Positions 1-8,456 of a stretch of 50,857 bases of DNA are shown here, in pieces. A model generated the notes under the pieces. It was not told where the DNA came from. It did not search any database and saw only the letters and a list, made by a program, of their open reading frames with translations. The position numbers were made by a program, and so were the translations under genes. Source of the DNA: Rhodospirillales bacterium (GTDB taxonomy: Bacteria; Pseudomonadota; Alphaproteobacteria; Rhodospirillales; WMHbin7); contig JACRJC010000044.1 in NCBI GenBank assembly GCA_016215555.1, positions 1 through 50,857 on the forward strand, written 5' to 3'. Within the stretch, counting starts at the first letter, position 1, and the number at the start of each line of letters is the position of its first letter.

Positions 1-44
1 AAGACATTCTTGGCAATGTCTAAGCCAATGGTGCTAATCTGCAT
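1..44 (-). CDS. IS110-family transposase, N-terminal fragment cut by the window edge
   Basis: Read on the minus strand from the ATG at 44, the first 14 codons give MQISTIGLDIAKNV. This is the characteristic start of IS110-family DEDD transposases, with the first catalytic Asp in GLDIAK. The rest of the gene lies beyond base 1, so integrity cannot be judged. The structured non-coding stretch immediately upstream (45 to about 156) fits the IS110 subgroup, where the long non-coding end precedes the gene. The call rests on a short match, but this N-terminus is very distinctive. Confidence 0.7.
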   Translation of the reverse strand, partial: MQISTIGLDIAKNV

Positions 45-156
45 GACGGACGGCCCCCTCTGTTGTGGCGTTGCGATACGACCACGTTATGGCACTTTGA
101 TGCCGTTGAGCAGGGGCCGTCCACACCATCAGGATGAGGCGAAGAAAACGACGGCG
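45..156 (-). ncRNA. Candidate IS110 left-end non-coding segment / bridge RNA region
   Basis: Upstream of the transposase start, a perfect 10-bp inverted repeat (GGACGGCCCC at 48-57, GGGGCCGTCC at 113-122) encloses a loop of about 55 nt that holds a smaller GTGG/CCAC hairpin. IS110-group elements are known to encode a bridge RNA in the non-coding end upstream of the recombinase. Position and fold suit that role, but guide loops were not assigned. The outer limit is set by the dispersed repeat that starts near 157. Confidence 0.45.
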
Positions 157-197
157 GAATTAAACCGGACAGCCGCGGGTCAGGCCCGGCCATGACG
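157..197 (-). repeat. Dispersed palindromic-repeat fragment next to the IS110 element
   Basis: The stretch beginning GAATTAAACCGGACAGCCG and ending GGCCATGACG matches, nearly base for base, the reverse complement of 50636-50680 at the other end of the window. Its CCGGCCATGAC end also matches the repeat at 23371-23428. Three copies in 50 kb mark it as a genomic dispersed repeat rather than IS sequence. The IS110 element therefore probably ends just left of 157, in or beside the repeat. Confidence 0.6.
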
Positions 198-208
198 CTG
201 TGATGGGG

Positions 209-667
209 TCACCTTTTCGGTCTGGCCGTCACGTCAAGCCTTAGGGCTTTCACCAGATTTTTGCCCTTGTCGTCGGGATTGATGAGAACGGAAATATGCG
301 AGCCCCGCGCCTTGGCCGGGACATCGATTTCGAACGAAAACTCCCTGCGCCCGGGAACGATCTTGATCGGATAGCTGTCCTTCTTCATGTCCGGCCCCGC
401 CGAGATGGTGACGGTCAGCTCCGCCGCCTCCTCGACCGAAAAGGCCTGGCCTGAAATCTTCACCTTTTTGCCGGTCAGCAGGCCCTCCAACAGGCGGGTG
501 ACCGTGCGATTGGTTTCGAGATCCTCATAGCCGGTGGGGGCGACGCCTTCCAGCTTGTACTCAAGCTGCATGCCGAAATAGGGCTTGTCGGGAAAGACAT
601 CGGCCCGGGCGCTCGCGGCTCCGCCCAGCAGTCCCAGACCCAATATCGCGCCGATGATGCGTTTCAT
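209..667 (-). CDS. Secreted protein of unknown function
   Basis: The product has about 152 residues and begins MKRIIGAILGLGLLGGAASARA, a clear Sec signal peptide with a likely cut after the ARA. This start was preferred to an in-frame ATG 18 bases upstream because it puts the basic residues directly before the hydrophobic core. The mature part is a small, probably beta-rich domain without cysteines or recognised catalytic motifs. It contains several short Val/Ile strands and an EFSFEIDVPAKARG segment. I do not recognise the family. It lies 41 bases downstream of the indolepyruvate oxidoreductase on the same strand and may be co-transcribed with it. Confidence 0.75.
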   Translation of the reverse strand: MKRIIGAILGLGLLGGAASARADVFPDKPYFGMQLEYKLEGVAPTGYEDLETNRTVTRLLEGLLTGKKVKISGQAFSVEEAAELTVTISAGPDMKKDSYPIKIVPGRREFSFEIDVPAKARGSHISVLINPDDKGKNLVKALRLDVTARPKR

Positions 668-708
668 GCGTCCAAGCCTATCCAAGGCCGGTTAGGGAAG
701 GGTTAAAC

Positions 709-3700
709 CTATTCGGCGGCAGGGCGGCTCTCGACCCCGCCATTCAAGCGCTGCAGGAGATCTTGACGACGGGCTTCGGTTTTCCTGATTGCCTTTTCCT
801 TGACCGGCCCATAGCCGCGCCAAGCTTGCGAAAGCGCCGCCAGCTCGACGCACAGATCGAGATTCTGCGGCGACAAACGGCCCAGCACCTCGTCCAGCAT
901 CTTCTCGTAGTCGCCCAGCAGGCGCCGATTCATCCGCCGCTCGGACGAGAAGCGGAAGGGGTCGGGCCAGCGATTGCGCCAGCCCTTCATGCAAGCCAAC
1001 AGCCGAAAGACGCCGATCATCCAGCTGCCCCAGGCCGATTTCCTGGGCCGTCCGGTGGCGACATCCAGCGCCGCCAGCAAAGGCGGCGCCAGATGGAAGC
1101 GCAAACGATAGGGGCCTTCGAACTGGCTTTCGATTTCCTTCAGAAAGGCGGGATCGGACAGCAGGCGCGCGACTTCGAATTCATCCTTGATGGCCATCAG
1201 ACGGAACAAGGAGTCGGCGACCGCGCCGGCCAAGCGCTCGGACCCCGGCATGACGACGGATTCAACGGCACGCGCCTGGGCCACGCGCCTCAGATAGCGC
1301 TCGGCATAGGCCCGGTCTTGATAGTCGGCCAGCCAGTCGGCTCGGCGCTTAAGGCGCTGATCCAGGGTCTGCGACAAGTGCTGGTCTTCGGGCAGGTTCT
1401 CGGGCGGAGCGGCCAGCCGCAAAACGGCCTGTGGATCATGGGCGGCCCTGCGCCCCCACAAGAAGGCCTGCTTGTTGAAATCGATGGCGGCGCCGTTCAA
1501 CTCGATGGCCTTGGCGATGGATTCGCCCCGCAAGGGAATCAGCCCCTTCTGCCAGGCGAAGCCGACCATGAACAGATTGGTGGCCAAGGAATCGCCCAGC
1601 AGATTCGTGGCCAGCTTGGACGCATCGACGAAATCGGCATTGTCTGTCCCGATGGCGTCGGCGATCGACAATTTCATGCCCTCGGAGGGGAAGGCCAGAT
1701 CAGGCTTGTGCGTGAAATCGGCGGTCATGGAAAGGTGATCGTTGACCACCGCCTTGCTGTGGCCCAAGCGCAGCTTCGAGACCGCGTCGCCCGCCGCCGC
1801 CACCACCAGATCGCAACCCAGCAGCAGATGGGCGTTGCCCGAAGCGATGCGCACGGCATGGATCGCTTCCTGTTCGGGGGCGATGCGCACATGGGTGATG
1901 ACGGCGCCGTTCTTCTGGGCCATGCCCAGCATGTCCAGCACCGAGACGCCCAAGCCTTCCAGATGCGCCGCCATGCCCAACAGCGCCCCCACCGTCACCA
2001 CGCCGGTGCCGCCGATGCCGGTGACGACGATGCCGTAGGGCTCGGCCCCCAGCACGGGCAATTGCGGTTCCGGCAAATCGGCGAAGGCGGCATCCTGGCC
2101 CAAGGGAGCGCGCTTTCTGGGCTTGCCGCCCAGCACTGAGACGAAGCTGGGGCAGAAGCCCTTGACGCAGGAATAATCCTTGTTGCAAGACGACTGGTCG
2201 ATGGCGCGCTTGCGGCCATATTCGGTCTCGACCGGAATCACGGATACGCAGTTCGATAGGTCGCCGCAATCGCCGCAGCCTTCGCAGACCTTCTCATTGA
2301 TGACCAGGCGCTGTTCGGGGTCTTGCAATTTGCCGCGCTTGCGTCTCCTGCGCTTTTCGGCGGCGCAGGTCTGGTCATAGATGAGAACGCTGACACCTTG
2401 CCAGTCGCGCAATTCCCTCTGCACGCTGTCCAGATAGTCGCGGTGATGAAAGCTGGCGCCGGGCGGAAAGCTGGCGCCGATGGGATATTTGTGGGGCTCG
2501 TCGCTGACGATGGCGATGCGTCCCACCCCCTCGGCCTCGACCTGGCGGGCCAATTGCGGAACGCTCAAGGGTCCGTCCACCGGCTGGCCGCCGGTCATCG
2601 CCACCGCGTCGTTGAACAGGATCTTGTAGGTGATGTTGACGCCCGCCGAAACCGCGGCCCGCAGGGCCAGAATGCCGGAATGGAAATAGGTGCCGTCGCC
2701 CAGATTCTGGAACACATGCGGGGTTTCGGTAAAGGGCGCCTGGCCGATCCAGGTCGCCCCCTCGCCGCCCATCTGGGTGAAGGTCTCGGTCTTGCGGTCC
2801 ATCCAGATGGCCATGTAATGGCAGCCGATGCCGGCCAGGGCCCGCGAGCCGTCCGGCACCTTGGTCGATGTGTTGTGCGGACAGCCCGAGCAGAAATAGG
2901 GAATGCGGGCCATCTGGTGCTTGGGATGGCTTAGCGAGTCCTCTTTGGCGTTCAGCCAGGCTAGGCGCTCCTTGATGATGGGGCTGGTCATGAAGCGGTC
3001 GATGCGATCCGCGACGACGCGGGCGATGATCGAGGGCGACAATTCGCCGTTCGAGGGCAGAATCCAGGCCCCGTTTTCGTCGCGCTTGCCGATGACGCGC
3101 GGGCGCACGTCTTCCCGCCAATTGTAAAGCTGCTCCTTCAACTGGGTTTCGATCAGCGGCCGCTTTTCCTCGACGACCAGAATTTCCTCCAGCCCCTCGG
3201 CGAAATGGCGGATGCCTTCGCGTTCCAGGGGCCAGACCAGGCCGACCTTGTACAGGCGTAGGCCGATTTCGGCGGCCAAAGCGTCGTCGATGCCCAGATC
3301 GTCGAGAGCCTGGCGCACATCCAGATAGGCCTTGCCGGTGGCGACGATGCCCAGCCTGGGTTCTTTGCAATCGATGACGGTACGATCAATCTGGTTGGCG
3401 CGCGCGAAGGCCAGCGCCGCGTCCAATTTGAAGCGCATCAGGCGGTCTTCCTGATCCAGAACCTTGTCGGGCCAGCGGATGGAAAGCCCGCCCGGCGGCA
3501 GATCGATGGCGGGAGTTGCGAAATTCAGCCGCAGCGGATTGACCAGCACCGAGCCCGAACTGTCGACCGTTTCGGCGATGGTCTTCATCGCCACCCACAG
3601 GCCGGCATAACGCGACATGGCGATGCCGAACAGGCCGTAATCGAGAATCTCCTGCACGCCGGCCGGATGCAGCACCGGAATCATGGCGTCCATGAAGGCG

Positions 3701-4182
3701 AAGTCGGATTGATGGGCGGCGGTCGAGGATTTGGCGGCATGGTCGTCGCCAGCCAGCGCCAGCACCCCGCCATGCTTGGACGTGCCGGCATTGTTGGCAT
3801 GCTTGAAGACGTCGCCCGAGCGATCGACGCCCGGCCCCTTGCCGTACCAGATGGCAAAGACGCCGTCATATTTGGCGCCCTCGAACAGATTGACTTGCTG
3901 CGTGCCCCAGCAGGCGGTGGCGGCCAGGTCTTCATTGACGCCGGGCTGGAAATGGATGTGCCGCTCTTTAAGGAATCTCTTGGCCGCCCACAATTCCTTG
4001 TCGAAACCGCCCAGAGGCGAGCCGCGATAGCCTGAAATGAATCCGGCGGTGTTGAGGCCCATGGCCGCGTCGCGGGCCCGCTGCATCATCGGCAGGCGGA
4101 CCAGGGCCTGGGTGCCGGTCAGGAAGATGCGCCCCGTTTCCAGGACATATTTGTCGTCGAGAGTGACGTTACCGATATGCAC
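709..4182 (-). CDS. Indolepyruvate:ferredoxin oxidoreductase, fused subunits
   Basis: This 1157-residue protein is of the fused type that joins the alpha and gamma/beta parts. It is expected to decarboxylate aryl-pyruvates oxidatively to aryl-acetyl-CoA using thiamine diphosphate and ferredoxin. The N-terminal pyrimidine-binding part covers about residues 1-400. The thiamine-diphosphate region holds CSGCPHNTS (431-439) and NLGDGTYFHSG (493-503). A ferredoxin-like iron-sulfur motif CEGCGDCGDLSNC lies at 633-645, with further cysteines to about 677. The pyruvate/ketoisovalerate oxidoreductase gamma domain starts near 716 (GIGGTGVVTVG). Translation starts at a GTG with GGGAGGG eight bases upstream. 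The fusion is normal for proteobacteria. The exact substrate (indolepyruvate or phenylpyruvate) is inferred from family. Confidence 0.93.
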   Translation of the reverse strand: MHIGNVTLDDKYVLETGRIFLTGTQALVRLPMMQRARDAAMGLNTAGFISGYRGSPLGGFDKELWAAKRFLKERHIHFQPGVNEDLAATACWGTQQVNLFEGAKYDGVFAIWYGKGPGVDRSGDVFKHANNAGTSKHGGVLALAGDDHAAKSSTAAHQSDFAFMDAMIPVLHPAGVQEILDYGLFGIAMSRYAGLWVAMKTIAETVDSSGSVLVNPLRLNFATPAIDLPPGGLSIRWPDKVLDQEDRLMRFKLDAALAFARANQIDRTVIDCKEPRLGIVATGKAYLDVRQALDDLGIDDALAAEIGLRLYKVGLVWPLEREGIRHFAEGLEEILVVEEKRPLIETQLKEQLYNWREDVRPRVIGKRDENGAWILPSNGELSPSIIARVVADRIDRFMTSPIIKERLAWLNAKEDSLSHPKHQMARIPYFCSGCPHNTSTKVPDGSRALAGIGCHYMAIWMDRKTETFTQMGGEGATWIGQAPFTETPHVFQNLGDGTYFHSGILALRAAVSAGVNITYKILFNDAVAMTGGQPVDGPLSVPQLARQVEAEGVGRIAIVSDEPHKYPIGASFPPGASFHHRDYLDSVQRELRDWQGVSVLIYDQTCAAEKRRRRKRGKLQDPEQRLVINEKVCEGCGDCGDLSNCVSVIPVETEYGRKRAIDQSSCNKDYSCVKGFCPSFVSVLGGKPRKRAPLGQDAAFADLPEPQLPVLGAEPYGIVVTGIGGTGVVTVGALLGMAAHLEGLGVSVLDMLGMAQKNGAVITHVRIAPEQEAIHAVRIASGNAHLLLGCDLVVAAAGDAVSKLRLGHSKAVVNDHLSMTADFTHKPDLAFPSEGMKLSIADAIGTDNADFVDASKLATNLLGDSLATNLFMVGFAWQKGLIPLRGESIAKAIELNGAAIDFNKQAFLWGRRAAHDPQAVLRLAAPPENLPEDQHLSQTLDQRLKRRADWLADYQDRAYAERYLRRVAQARAVESVVMPGSERLAGAVADSLFRLMAIKDEFEVARLLSDPAFLKEIESQFEGPYRLRFHLAPPLLAALDVATGRPRKSAWGSWMIGVFRLLACMKGWRNRWPDPFRFSSERRMNRRLLGDYEKMLDEVLGRLSPQNLDLCVELAALSQAWRGYGPVKEKAIRKTEARRQDLLQRLNGGVESRPAAE

Positions 4183-4387
4183 GGGTCTTGCCCTCCCAGG
4201 CGCCGACGCAATTTCGCTTTCGTTTATTTATGGTGAGGGGCCGGAAGCTTGTCTACGACCCGTGCCGCCTACCCGAAAAAAAGACAGCAATATTCACCTA
4301 TTGGCGTTGGCACGACCGGGCCTTGCGCAGCCGACGGCGAGGCGTGAAATAATATTTCGCGTCAATTTCTTATTGCGCTGCAATATG

Positions 4388-4657
4388 TTAGATCAGCAGC
4401 TTGCCATGCCAGACGCGCAGCACGGTCACCGTATTGCGCGCCACCTCATAGGCGATGACATAGGGATAGACGACGACCAATTCCCGCGTTCCCGGAATGC
4501 GCCCATGCCGTCCCCGATAGGGCATGAAGGACAGGCTTTCGCCAGCCGAGAACAAGGCCGCCGCCAGTTCAACGGCGGCGAATGGGTTGACTTGGTTCAG
4601 ATAGGCGACATGCGCCTCGATATCCTGAAGCGCATCCTCGGCCCATTCGACTTTCAT
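4388..4657 (-). CDS. ParE/RelE-type toxin
   Basis: This 89-residue protein has the ParE/RelE fold signature: an N-terminal WAEDALQDIEAHVAYL helix, the GRHGRIPGTRELVV segment, and a C-terminal strand ending in VLRVWHGKLL. ParE toxins poison gyrase and RelE toxins cleave ribosome-bound mRNA; the sequence alone does not decide between them. The ATG follows the stop codon of the antitoxin gene directly (TAAATG), so the two are translationally coupled in the usual antitoxin-first order. Confidence 0.85.
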   Translation of the reverse strand: MKVEWAEDALQDIEAHVAYLNQVNPFAAVELAAALFSAGESLSFMPYRGRHGRIPGTRELVVVYPYVIAYEVARNTVTVLRVWHGKLLI

Positions 4658-4837
4658 TTATGGACGCGGATAGGGTGTGCTCTGGCCCGCGGCCAGCGAC
4701 TTCAGCCAACCGCGGACCCGCTCGTGCGGGACGACACGGCCTTGCTTGACCGATTCCCGTGCCTTCTCGACGGCAAGCCGAAGCAATTCGGTTTCCTGAT
4801 CGTCGTCTTGCTGTATTGGCGTGGCTGTTTTTTTCAC
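4658..4837 (-). CDS. Antitoxin of the ParE/RelE-type pair
   Basis: This 59-residue reading frame starts at a GTG at 4837 and ends in TAA at 4658, abutting the toxin ATG. The translation begins MKKTATPIQQDDDQETELLR and continues with a VPHERVRGWLKSLAAGQ segment. Acidic N-terminal residues followed by a helix carrying the HERVRGWL motif are typical of small antitoxins that accompany ParE/RelE toxins. No upstream in-frame ATG was found, so the GTG start is likely but not certain. The protein probably binds the toxin and represses its own promoter in the gap before 4968. Confidence 0.7.
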   Translation of the reverse strand: MKKTATPIQQDDDQETELLRLAVEKARESVKQGRVVPHERVRGWLKSLAAGQSTPYPRP

Positions 4838-4967
4838 GGGGTTATGATGAGGGAAAAAGAAGAGATTGTCGAGTGGATACGTCCCCTTGAAGTGTTATTA
4901 TGACGCACCCTCGCCAATAACGTGTCCGGCTGCCATGACGAACCGGTCCATTTTCCAGGAATGAAAG

Positions 4968-6653
4968 ATGTCTACCGAACTTGCACAACAGGAAATCAAA
5001 CGTTTTTTAGAATCCGATGTCCCCGAAGTTCTTTGCATCAAGGGCAAGTGGGGCGTCGGAAAAACATTTACCTGGAACAAGCTTCTTATGGAAGCAAGTA
5101 GGGCGAAGAAGGGCATCGCCCTTAATCACTACGCCTACGTCTCTCTTTTCGGTCTGACTTCACTTGATGACCTAAAATTCTCTGTCGTCGAAAAAACCGT
5201 CCCCAAAAGTCATGTGGAAAAAGGGGCGAGCCCGGAATCGTTTGCAGCTCGGATCGAGACCATAAAATCAAAAGCCAAATCCTATGTTCACTTGTTTAAA
5301 GGCTCATCTGGGGACAAATATCTTTCTATCCTGAAGCAATTGTCGTTTCTATCCGTCAGCGAGCAAATCGTCTGCATTGATGATCTTGAGCGCCGAAGCA
5401 GGCAGCTTTCAATACAAGATATCTTTGGTCTGATTTCGTTCCTTAAGGACGAACGTAAATGCAAAGTCGTACTCCTAACCAATGACGATGCCTTGGATGA
5501 CGAAGCAAAAAAAGAGTTTGATAAAAACTTGGAAAAGGTCGTCGATGTCTCCCTATTTTTCAACCCCTCTCCAAGCGAGGCTGCAGCAATAGCCATCCCC
5601 GGTGATTGGGATACAGGCGGCCTCCTTTGCGAGCGGTGCAATTCCTTGGGAATAACGAATATCCGCATCATTAAGAAAATCGAGCGCGTTGTAAGAGAAG
5701 TTGAAAGGATACTGGTTGAATTTAGCCCATCCATTCTTAAGCAGGCGGTTTCTTCGCTTACCCTTTTTGGGTGGTCGCACTATGACAAGAACACCTCTTC
5801 AACCAGCCCCCCAACCATTGAGTTTCTAAGAGCTCGAAGTATTTTACGGCAGGAACCTAGCAAGCAGGAACCGCGTGAAGGGGCGTGGATGGCTTTGTTA
5901 GACAATTATGATTTTCATTGGAAGGGTGAGTTCGACCAACTACTTCTCGACGCCATTAGGAACGGCTACTTCGATGAGAGACGGCTCAGGGATGTTGCGA
6001 TCACGATGCAACAGGAAGAAACGCGATCAGCGTCGAAAGAAGAGTTTTACGATGTCTGGCGACTCTACCATGACTCGTTCGAGGATAATGAGACGGAGTT
6101 TTTAGGTAAGCTTGTTGAGACCTGTAAAAAGCACATCGAGCATCTGTCACATTCCGACATCAACGGAAGTGTTGGGTTTCTAAGGGAGTTCGAACAGGAC
6201 GTATCGGCAAGTGAACTCATTCAGCTATACGTCAATACCAGACGGCAAAATATAGAGTTCTTCAGAATCAGAGGCATTGATGCCCCCTACCTTACCGATC
6301 CTAAATTGATTCAGGCTATTCAAAATAAATATGAGGAGCTTTCTGGAAAACCTGACGTTCAAAAACTATTCCTGAAGCTTAAAGATGATCGGAGCAAAGA
6401 GACTGTCGAGGCCCTAGCCGCCGCAACCGTTAACCAATATCTTGAAGTTCTTAAGGGGCATACCGGTTCCACCCTCCGACAGATTGTTGAAGCCATGCTT
6501 CAGTTTGAAGCTGTTGTAAATGCCACAGACGCTATGAGAGAGGTATCCCGAAAAGCGAAAGAAGCACTGAAAATCGTTGGCAAGGAGTCTCGAATAAATA
6601 AAATGCGCGTCAAGCGATACGGAATCAGCATCGACGCCGCCTCCCCCTCTTAG
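4968..6653 (+). CDS. KAP-type P-loop NTPase, candidate defence protein
   Basis: This 561-residue soluble protein has a Walker A motif GKWGVGKT at residues 26-33, a Walker B motif with DDLER (IVCIDDLER, 134-142) and a following strand KVVLLTNDD (166-174). DDLER-type Walker B is typical of KAP/STAND-like P-loop ATPases such as PifA, which excludes phage T7. No transmembrane segment is evident, and the last 380 residues are a helical region I do not recognise. The start is ATG with AGGAATGAAAG upstream. The gene is visibly richer in A and T than its neighbours, stands alone between two toxin-antitoxin pairs and is divergent from the ParDE-like one. This suggests horizontal transfer. A role in phage defence is inference. 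Confidence 0.8.
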   Translation: MSTELAQQEIKRFLESDVPEVLCIKGKWGVGKTFTWNKLLMEASRAKKGIALNHYAYVSLFGLTSLDDLKFSVVEKTVPKSHVEKGASPESFAARIETIKSKAKSYVHLFKGSSGDKYLSILKQLSFLSVSEQIVCIDDLERRSRQLSIQDIFGLISFLKDERKCKVVLLTNDDALDDEAKKEFDKNLEKVVDVSLFFNPSPSEAAAIAIPGDWDTGGLLCERCNSLGITNIRIIKKIERVVREVERILVEFSPSILKQAVSSLTLFGWSHYDKNTSSTSPPTIEFLRARSILRQEPSKQEPREGAWMALLDNYDFHWKGEFDQLLLDAIRNGYFDERRLRDVAITMQQEETRSASKEEFYDVWRLYHDSFEDNETEFLGKLVETCKKHIEHLSHSDINGSVGFLREFEQDVSASELIQLYVNTRRQNIEFFRIRGIDAPYLTDPKLIQAIQNKYEELSGKPDVQKLFLKLKDDRSKETVEALAAATVNQYLEVLKGHTGSTLRQIVEAMLQFEAVVNATDAMREVSRKAKEALKIVGKESRINKMRVKRYGISIDAASPS

Positions 6654-6691
6654 CTAACTTTGGTGCGTCTTTTTTGCATGACAGCCATCCC

Positions 6692-7018
6692 CTAAGCCGC
6701 CTCAGCATTCGCCACGGAAAGCCGCATGCCCAGCACCTTCAGCACGGCAAGTAGGGTTTTGAGATTCGGATTGCCTTTGGCCGACAAGGATCGATAAAGC
6801 GATTCCCGACTGACGCCAGCTTCCGCAGCCACCGCACCCAGCCCGCCATGGGCCTCGGCCACCGTGCGCAAGGCCAATAATCCGGCGGCGCGGTCTTCCG
6901 GGTTGTTCAGGGATTCGAGGGCCTCTTTCAAATATGCGGCCGCCAGTTCCCGGTCGGCCCGAAGTTCCGCCACTTCACGTTCATGATGCGAAACCGCTGC
7001 TTTGATCTTCCTAGTCAT
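6692..7018 (-). CDS. HigA-like antidote protein (HI1420 family)
   Basis: This 108-residue protein has a C-terminal helix-turn-helix (GGLGAVAAEAGVSRESLYRSLSAKGNPNLKTLLAVLKVLGMRLSV) and an N-terminal acidic helix (ADRELAAAYLKEALES). These are hallmarks of the HI1420/downstream-antidote family that partners Gp49/HigB toxins. It overlaps the end of the toxin gene by eight bases, in the toxin-first order typical of HigBA. It should neutralise the toxin and bind the operator at 7346-7363. Confidence 0.87.
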   Translation of the reverse strand: MTRKIKAAVSHHEREVAELRADRELAAAYLKEALESLNNPEDRAAGLLALRTVAEAHGGLGAVAAEAGVSRESLYRSLSAKGNPNLKTLLAVLKVLGMRLSVANAEAA

Positions 7019-7337
7019 GGCTCCTCGCTTTCCAATCCGCCCAATACAGCTTGGCGGTAGCTATGTCGGCGGATTGCCCCTTTTTCGATCCGCCGTTTAG
7101 AAGAATGACGATGACCTTCCCGTGCCTAGCGCAGTAAACTCGATATCCCGGTCCGAAATGCTCGCGCAATTCCAGAACGCCGTCGCCGACCGGTTCGCAA
7201 TCGCCAAATAGGCCAAGCTCCAACCGTTTCAGGCGCATGTAGATTTTCGCCTGGGTCTTTTTGTCCCGCAGGCTGCGCACCCATTCCGTAAACGGCTCCT
7301 TGCCGCTATCGGTCTGATATCGAAAGACCTCGATCAC
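7011..7337 (-). CDS. HigB-like toxin (phage Gp49 / HI1419 family)
   Basis: This 108-residue protein starts MIEVFRYQTDSGKEPFTEWV and carries LRDKKTQAKIYMRLKRLELG, LREHFGPGYRVYCARHG and ILLNGGSKKGQSADIATAKLYWADW. That is the complete motif set of the upstream HI1419/Gp49 branch of the RelE superfamily, a ribosome-dependent mRNA endonuclease. It starts at GTG 7337, just downstream of a perfect palindrome. The gene and its antitoxin overlap, so they form one operon. Confidence 0.9.
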   Translation of the reverse strand: MIEVFRYQTDSGKEPFTEWVRSLRDKKTQAKIYMRLKRLELGLFGDCEPVGDGVLELREHFGPGYRVYCARHGKVIVILLNGGSKKGQSADIATAKLYWADWKARSHD

Positions 7338-7345
7338 TAGCTCAC

Positions 7346-7363
7346 TGTAGCTTAAAAGCTACA
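7346..7363 (-). promoter_or_regulatory. Palindromic operator of the HigBA-like pair
   Basis: TGTAGCTT-AA-AAGCTACA is a perfect 8-bp inverted repeat with a 2-base centre. It sits eight bases upstream of the toxin start codon. HigA-type antitoxins repress their own operons through such sites, so this is the likely operator, overlapping the promoter. Confidence 0.65.
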
Positions 7364-7472
7364 AATGGGCAAGTCATCCTGCCAAGCCCCCCTCTATCAG
7401 CATTCCCGCAACTTCCCCCCTTTCCCGAGCGGCCCGGCTCGGTTATAGAGAGCGGGCATTTCGGGGTAGGCT

Positions 7473-8456
7473 ATGACTGTTCTCATCACCGGCGGCGCCG
7501 GATTCATCGGATCGACCTTGGCGCGGGCGCTGTTGGCCCGGGGCGACAGCGTGATCGGCGTCGATAATCTCGACCCTTATTACGATGTTAGTCTCAAGGA
7601 GGCCCGCGTCGCCACCCTGACCGGCAACAAGAACTACGCCTTTCATAAGTTGGACATCGCCGACCGCGAGGCCATGCAGGCGCTTTTCAAGTCGCGGCCC
7701 GACATCGACCACGTGGTCAATCTGGCCGCGCAGGCCGGGGTGCGCTATTCGCTGGTCAATCCTTACGCCTACACCCATTCCAATATCGAAGGGTTCCTGG
7801 TCGTTCTGGAATGCTGCCGAGCCCTGCCCCGGCTCAAGCATCTGGTCTATGCCAGTTCGTCCTCGGTCTATGGCGGCAACAAGAAGATGCCCTTCTCGAC
7901 CGAGGACCGTGTCGACAACCCCATCTCGATGTACGCCGCCACCAAGAAGGCCAACGAATTGATGGCGCATACCTACAGCCATCTCTACCGCGTTTCCACC
8001 ACGGGGCTGCGTTATTTCACGGTCTACGGCCCTTGGGGACGCCCGGACATGGCGGCCTGCATCTTCGCCAAGGCCATCTTGGAAGACAAGCCGATCCCGG
8101 TCTTCAACAATGGCGACATGCGCCGCGACTTCACCTATATCGACGATATCGTGGCCGGCACCATCGCCGTCCTCGACCGTCCGCCGGCGATCGGTGCCGA
8201 AGGCCAGCCGCCCTACAAGGTCTATAATATCGGCAACCACAGCACCGAGCCCTTGATGCGCTATATTCAATTGATCGAGCAGGCGCTGGGCAAGACGGCG
8301 GCCATCGATTTTCTGCCCATGCAGCCGGGCGACGTACGCGAAACCTATGCCGACATCGAGCCCATCCAGAAAGACTGCGGCTATCAGCCCAAAACCACCA
8401 TCGACGAAGGCGTCCCCAAATTCATCGACTGGTACCGCAGCTTCTACAAACGATGA
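7473..8456 (+). CDS. NAD-dependent epimerase, probable UDP-glucuronate 4-epimerase
   Basis: This is a 327-residue short-chain-reductase-type sugar nucleotide epimerase. The Rossmann motif GGAGFIG lies at residues 7-13. The catalytic region has the SSSSVYGG serine cluster and the YAATKK tyrosine-lysine pair. NLDPYYDVSLKEAR near residue 31, YFTVYGPWGRPDMA and FNNGDMRRDFTYIDDIV are the pattern seen in UDP-glucuronate 4-epimerases, which make UDP-galacturonate for surface polysaccharide. The start ATG follows a GGGGTAGG sequence. No other polysaccharide gene is next to it. The fold is certain; the substrate is inferred. Confidence 0.9.
   Translation: MTVLITGGAGFIGSTLARALLARGDSVIGVDNLDPYYDVSLKEARVATLTGNKNYAFHKLDIADREAMQALFKSRPDIDHVVNLAAQAGVRYSLVNPYAYTHSNIEGFLVVLECCRALPRLKHLVYASSSSVYGGNKKMPFSTEDRVDNPISMYAATKKANELMAHTYSHLYRVSTTGLRYFTVYGPWGRPDMAACIFAKAILEDKPIPVFNNGDMRRDFTYIDDIVAGTIAVLDRPPAIGAEGQPPYKVYNIGNHSTEPLMRYIQLIEQALGKTAAIDFLPMQPGDVRETYADIEPIQKDCGYQPKTTIDEGVPKFIDWYRSFYKR

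Noticed and set aside
763-2139. A 458-codon plus-strand frame opposite the indolepyruvate oxidoreductase gene
   Set aside because: Low-complexity composition and complete overlap with a well supported gene mark it as an antisense shadow.
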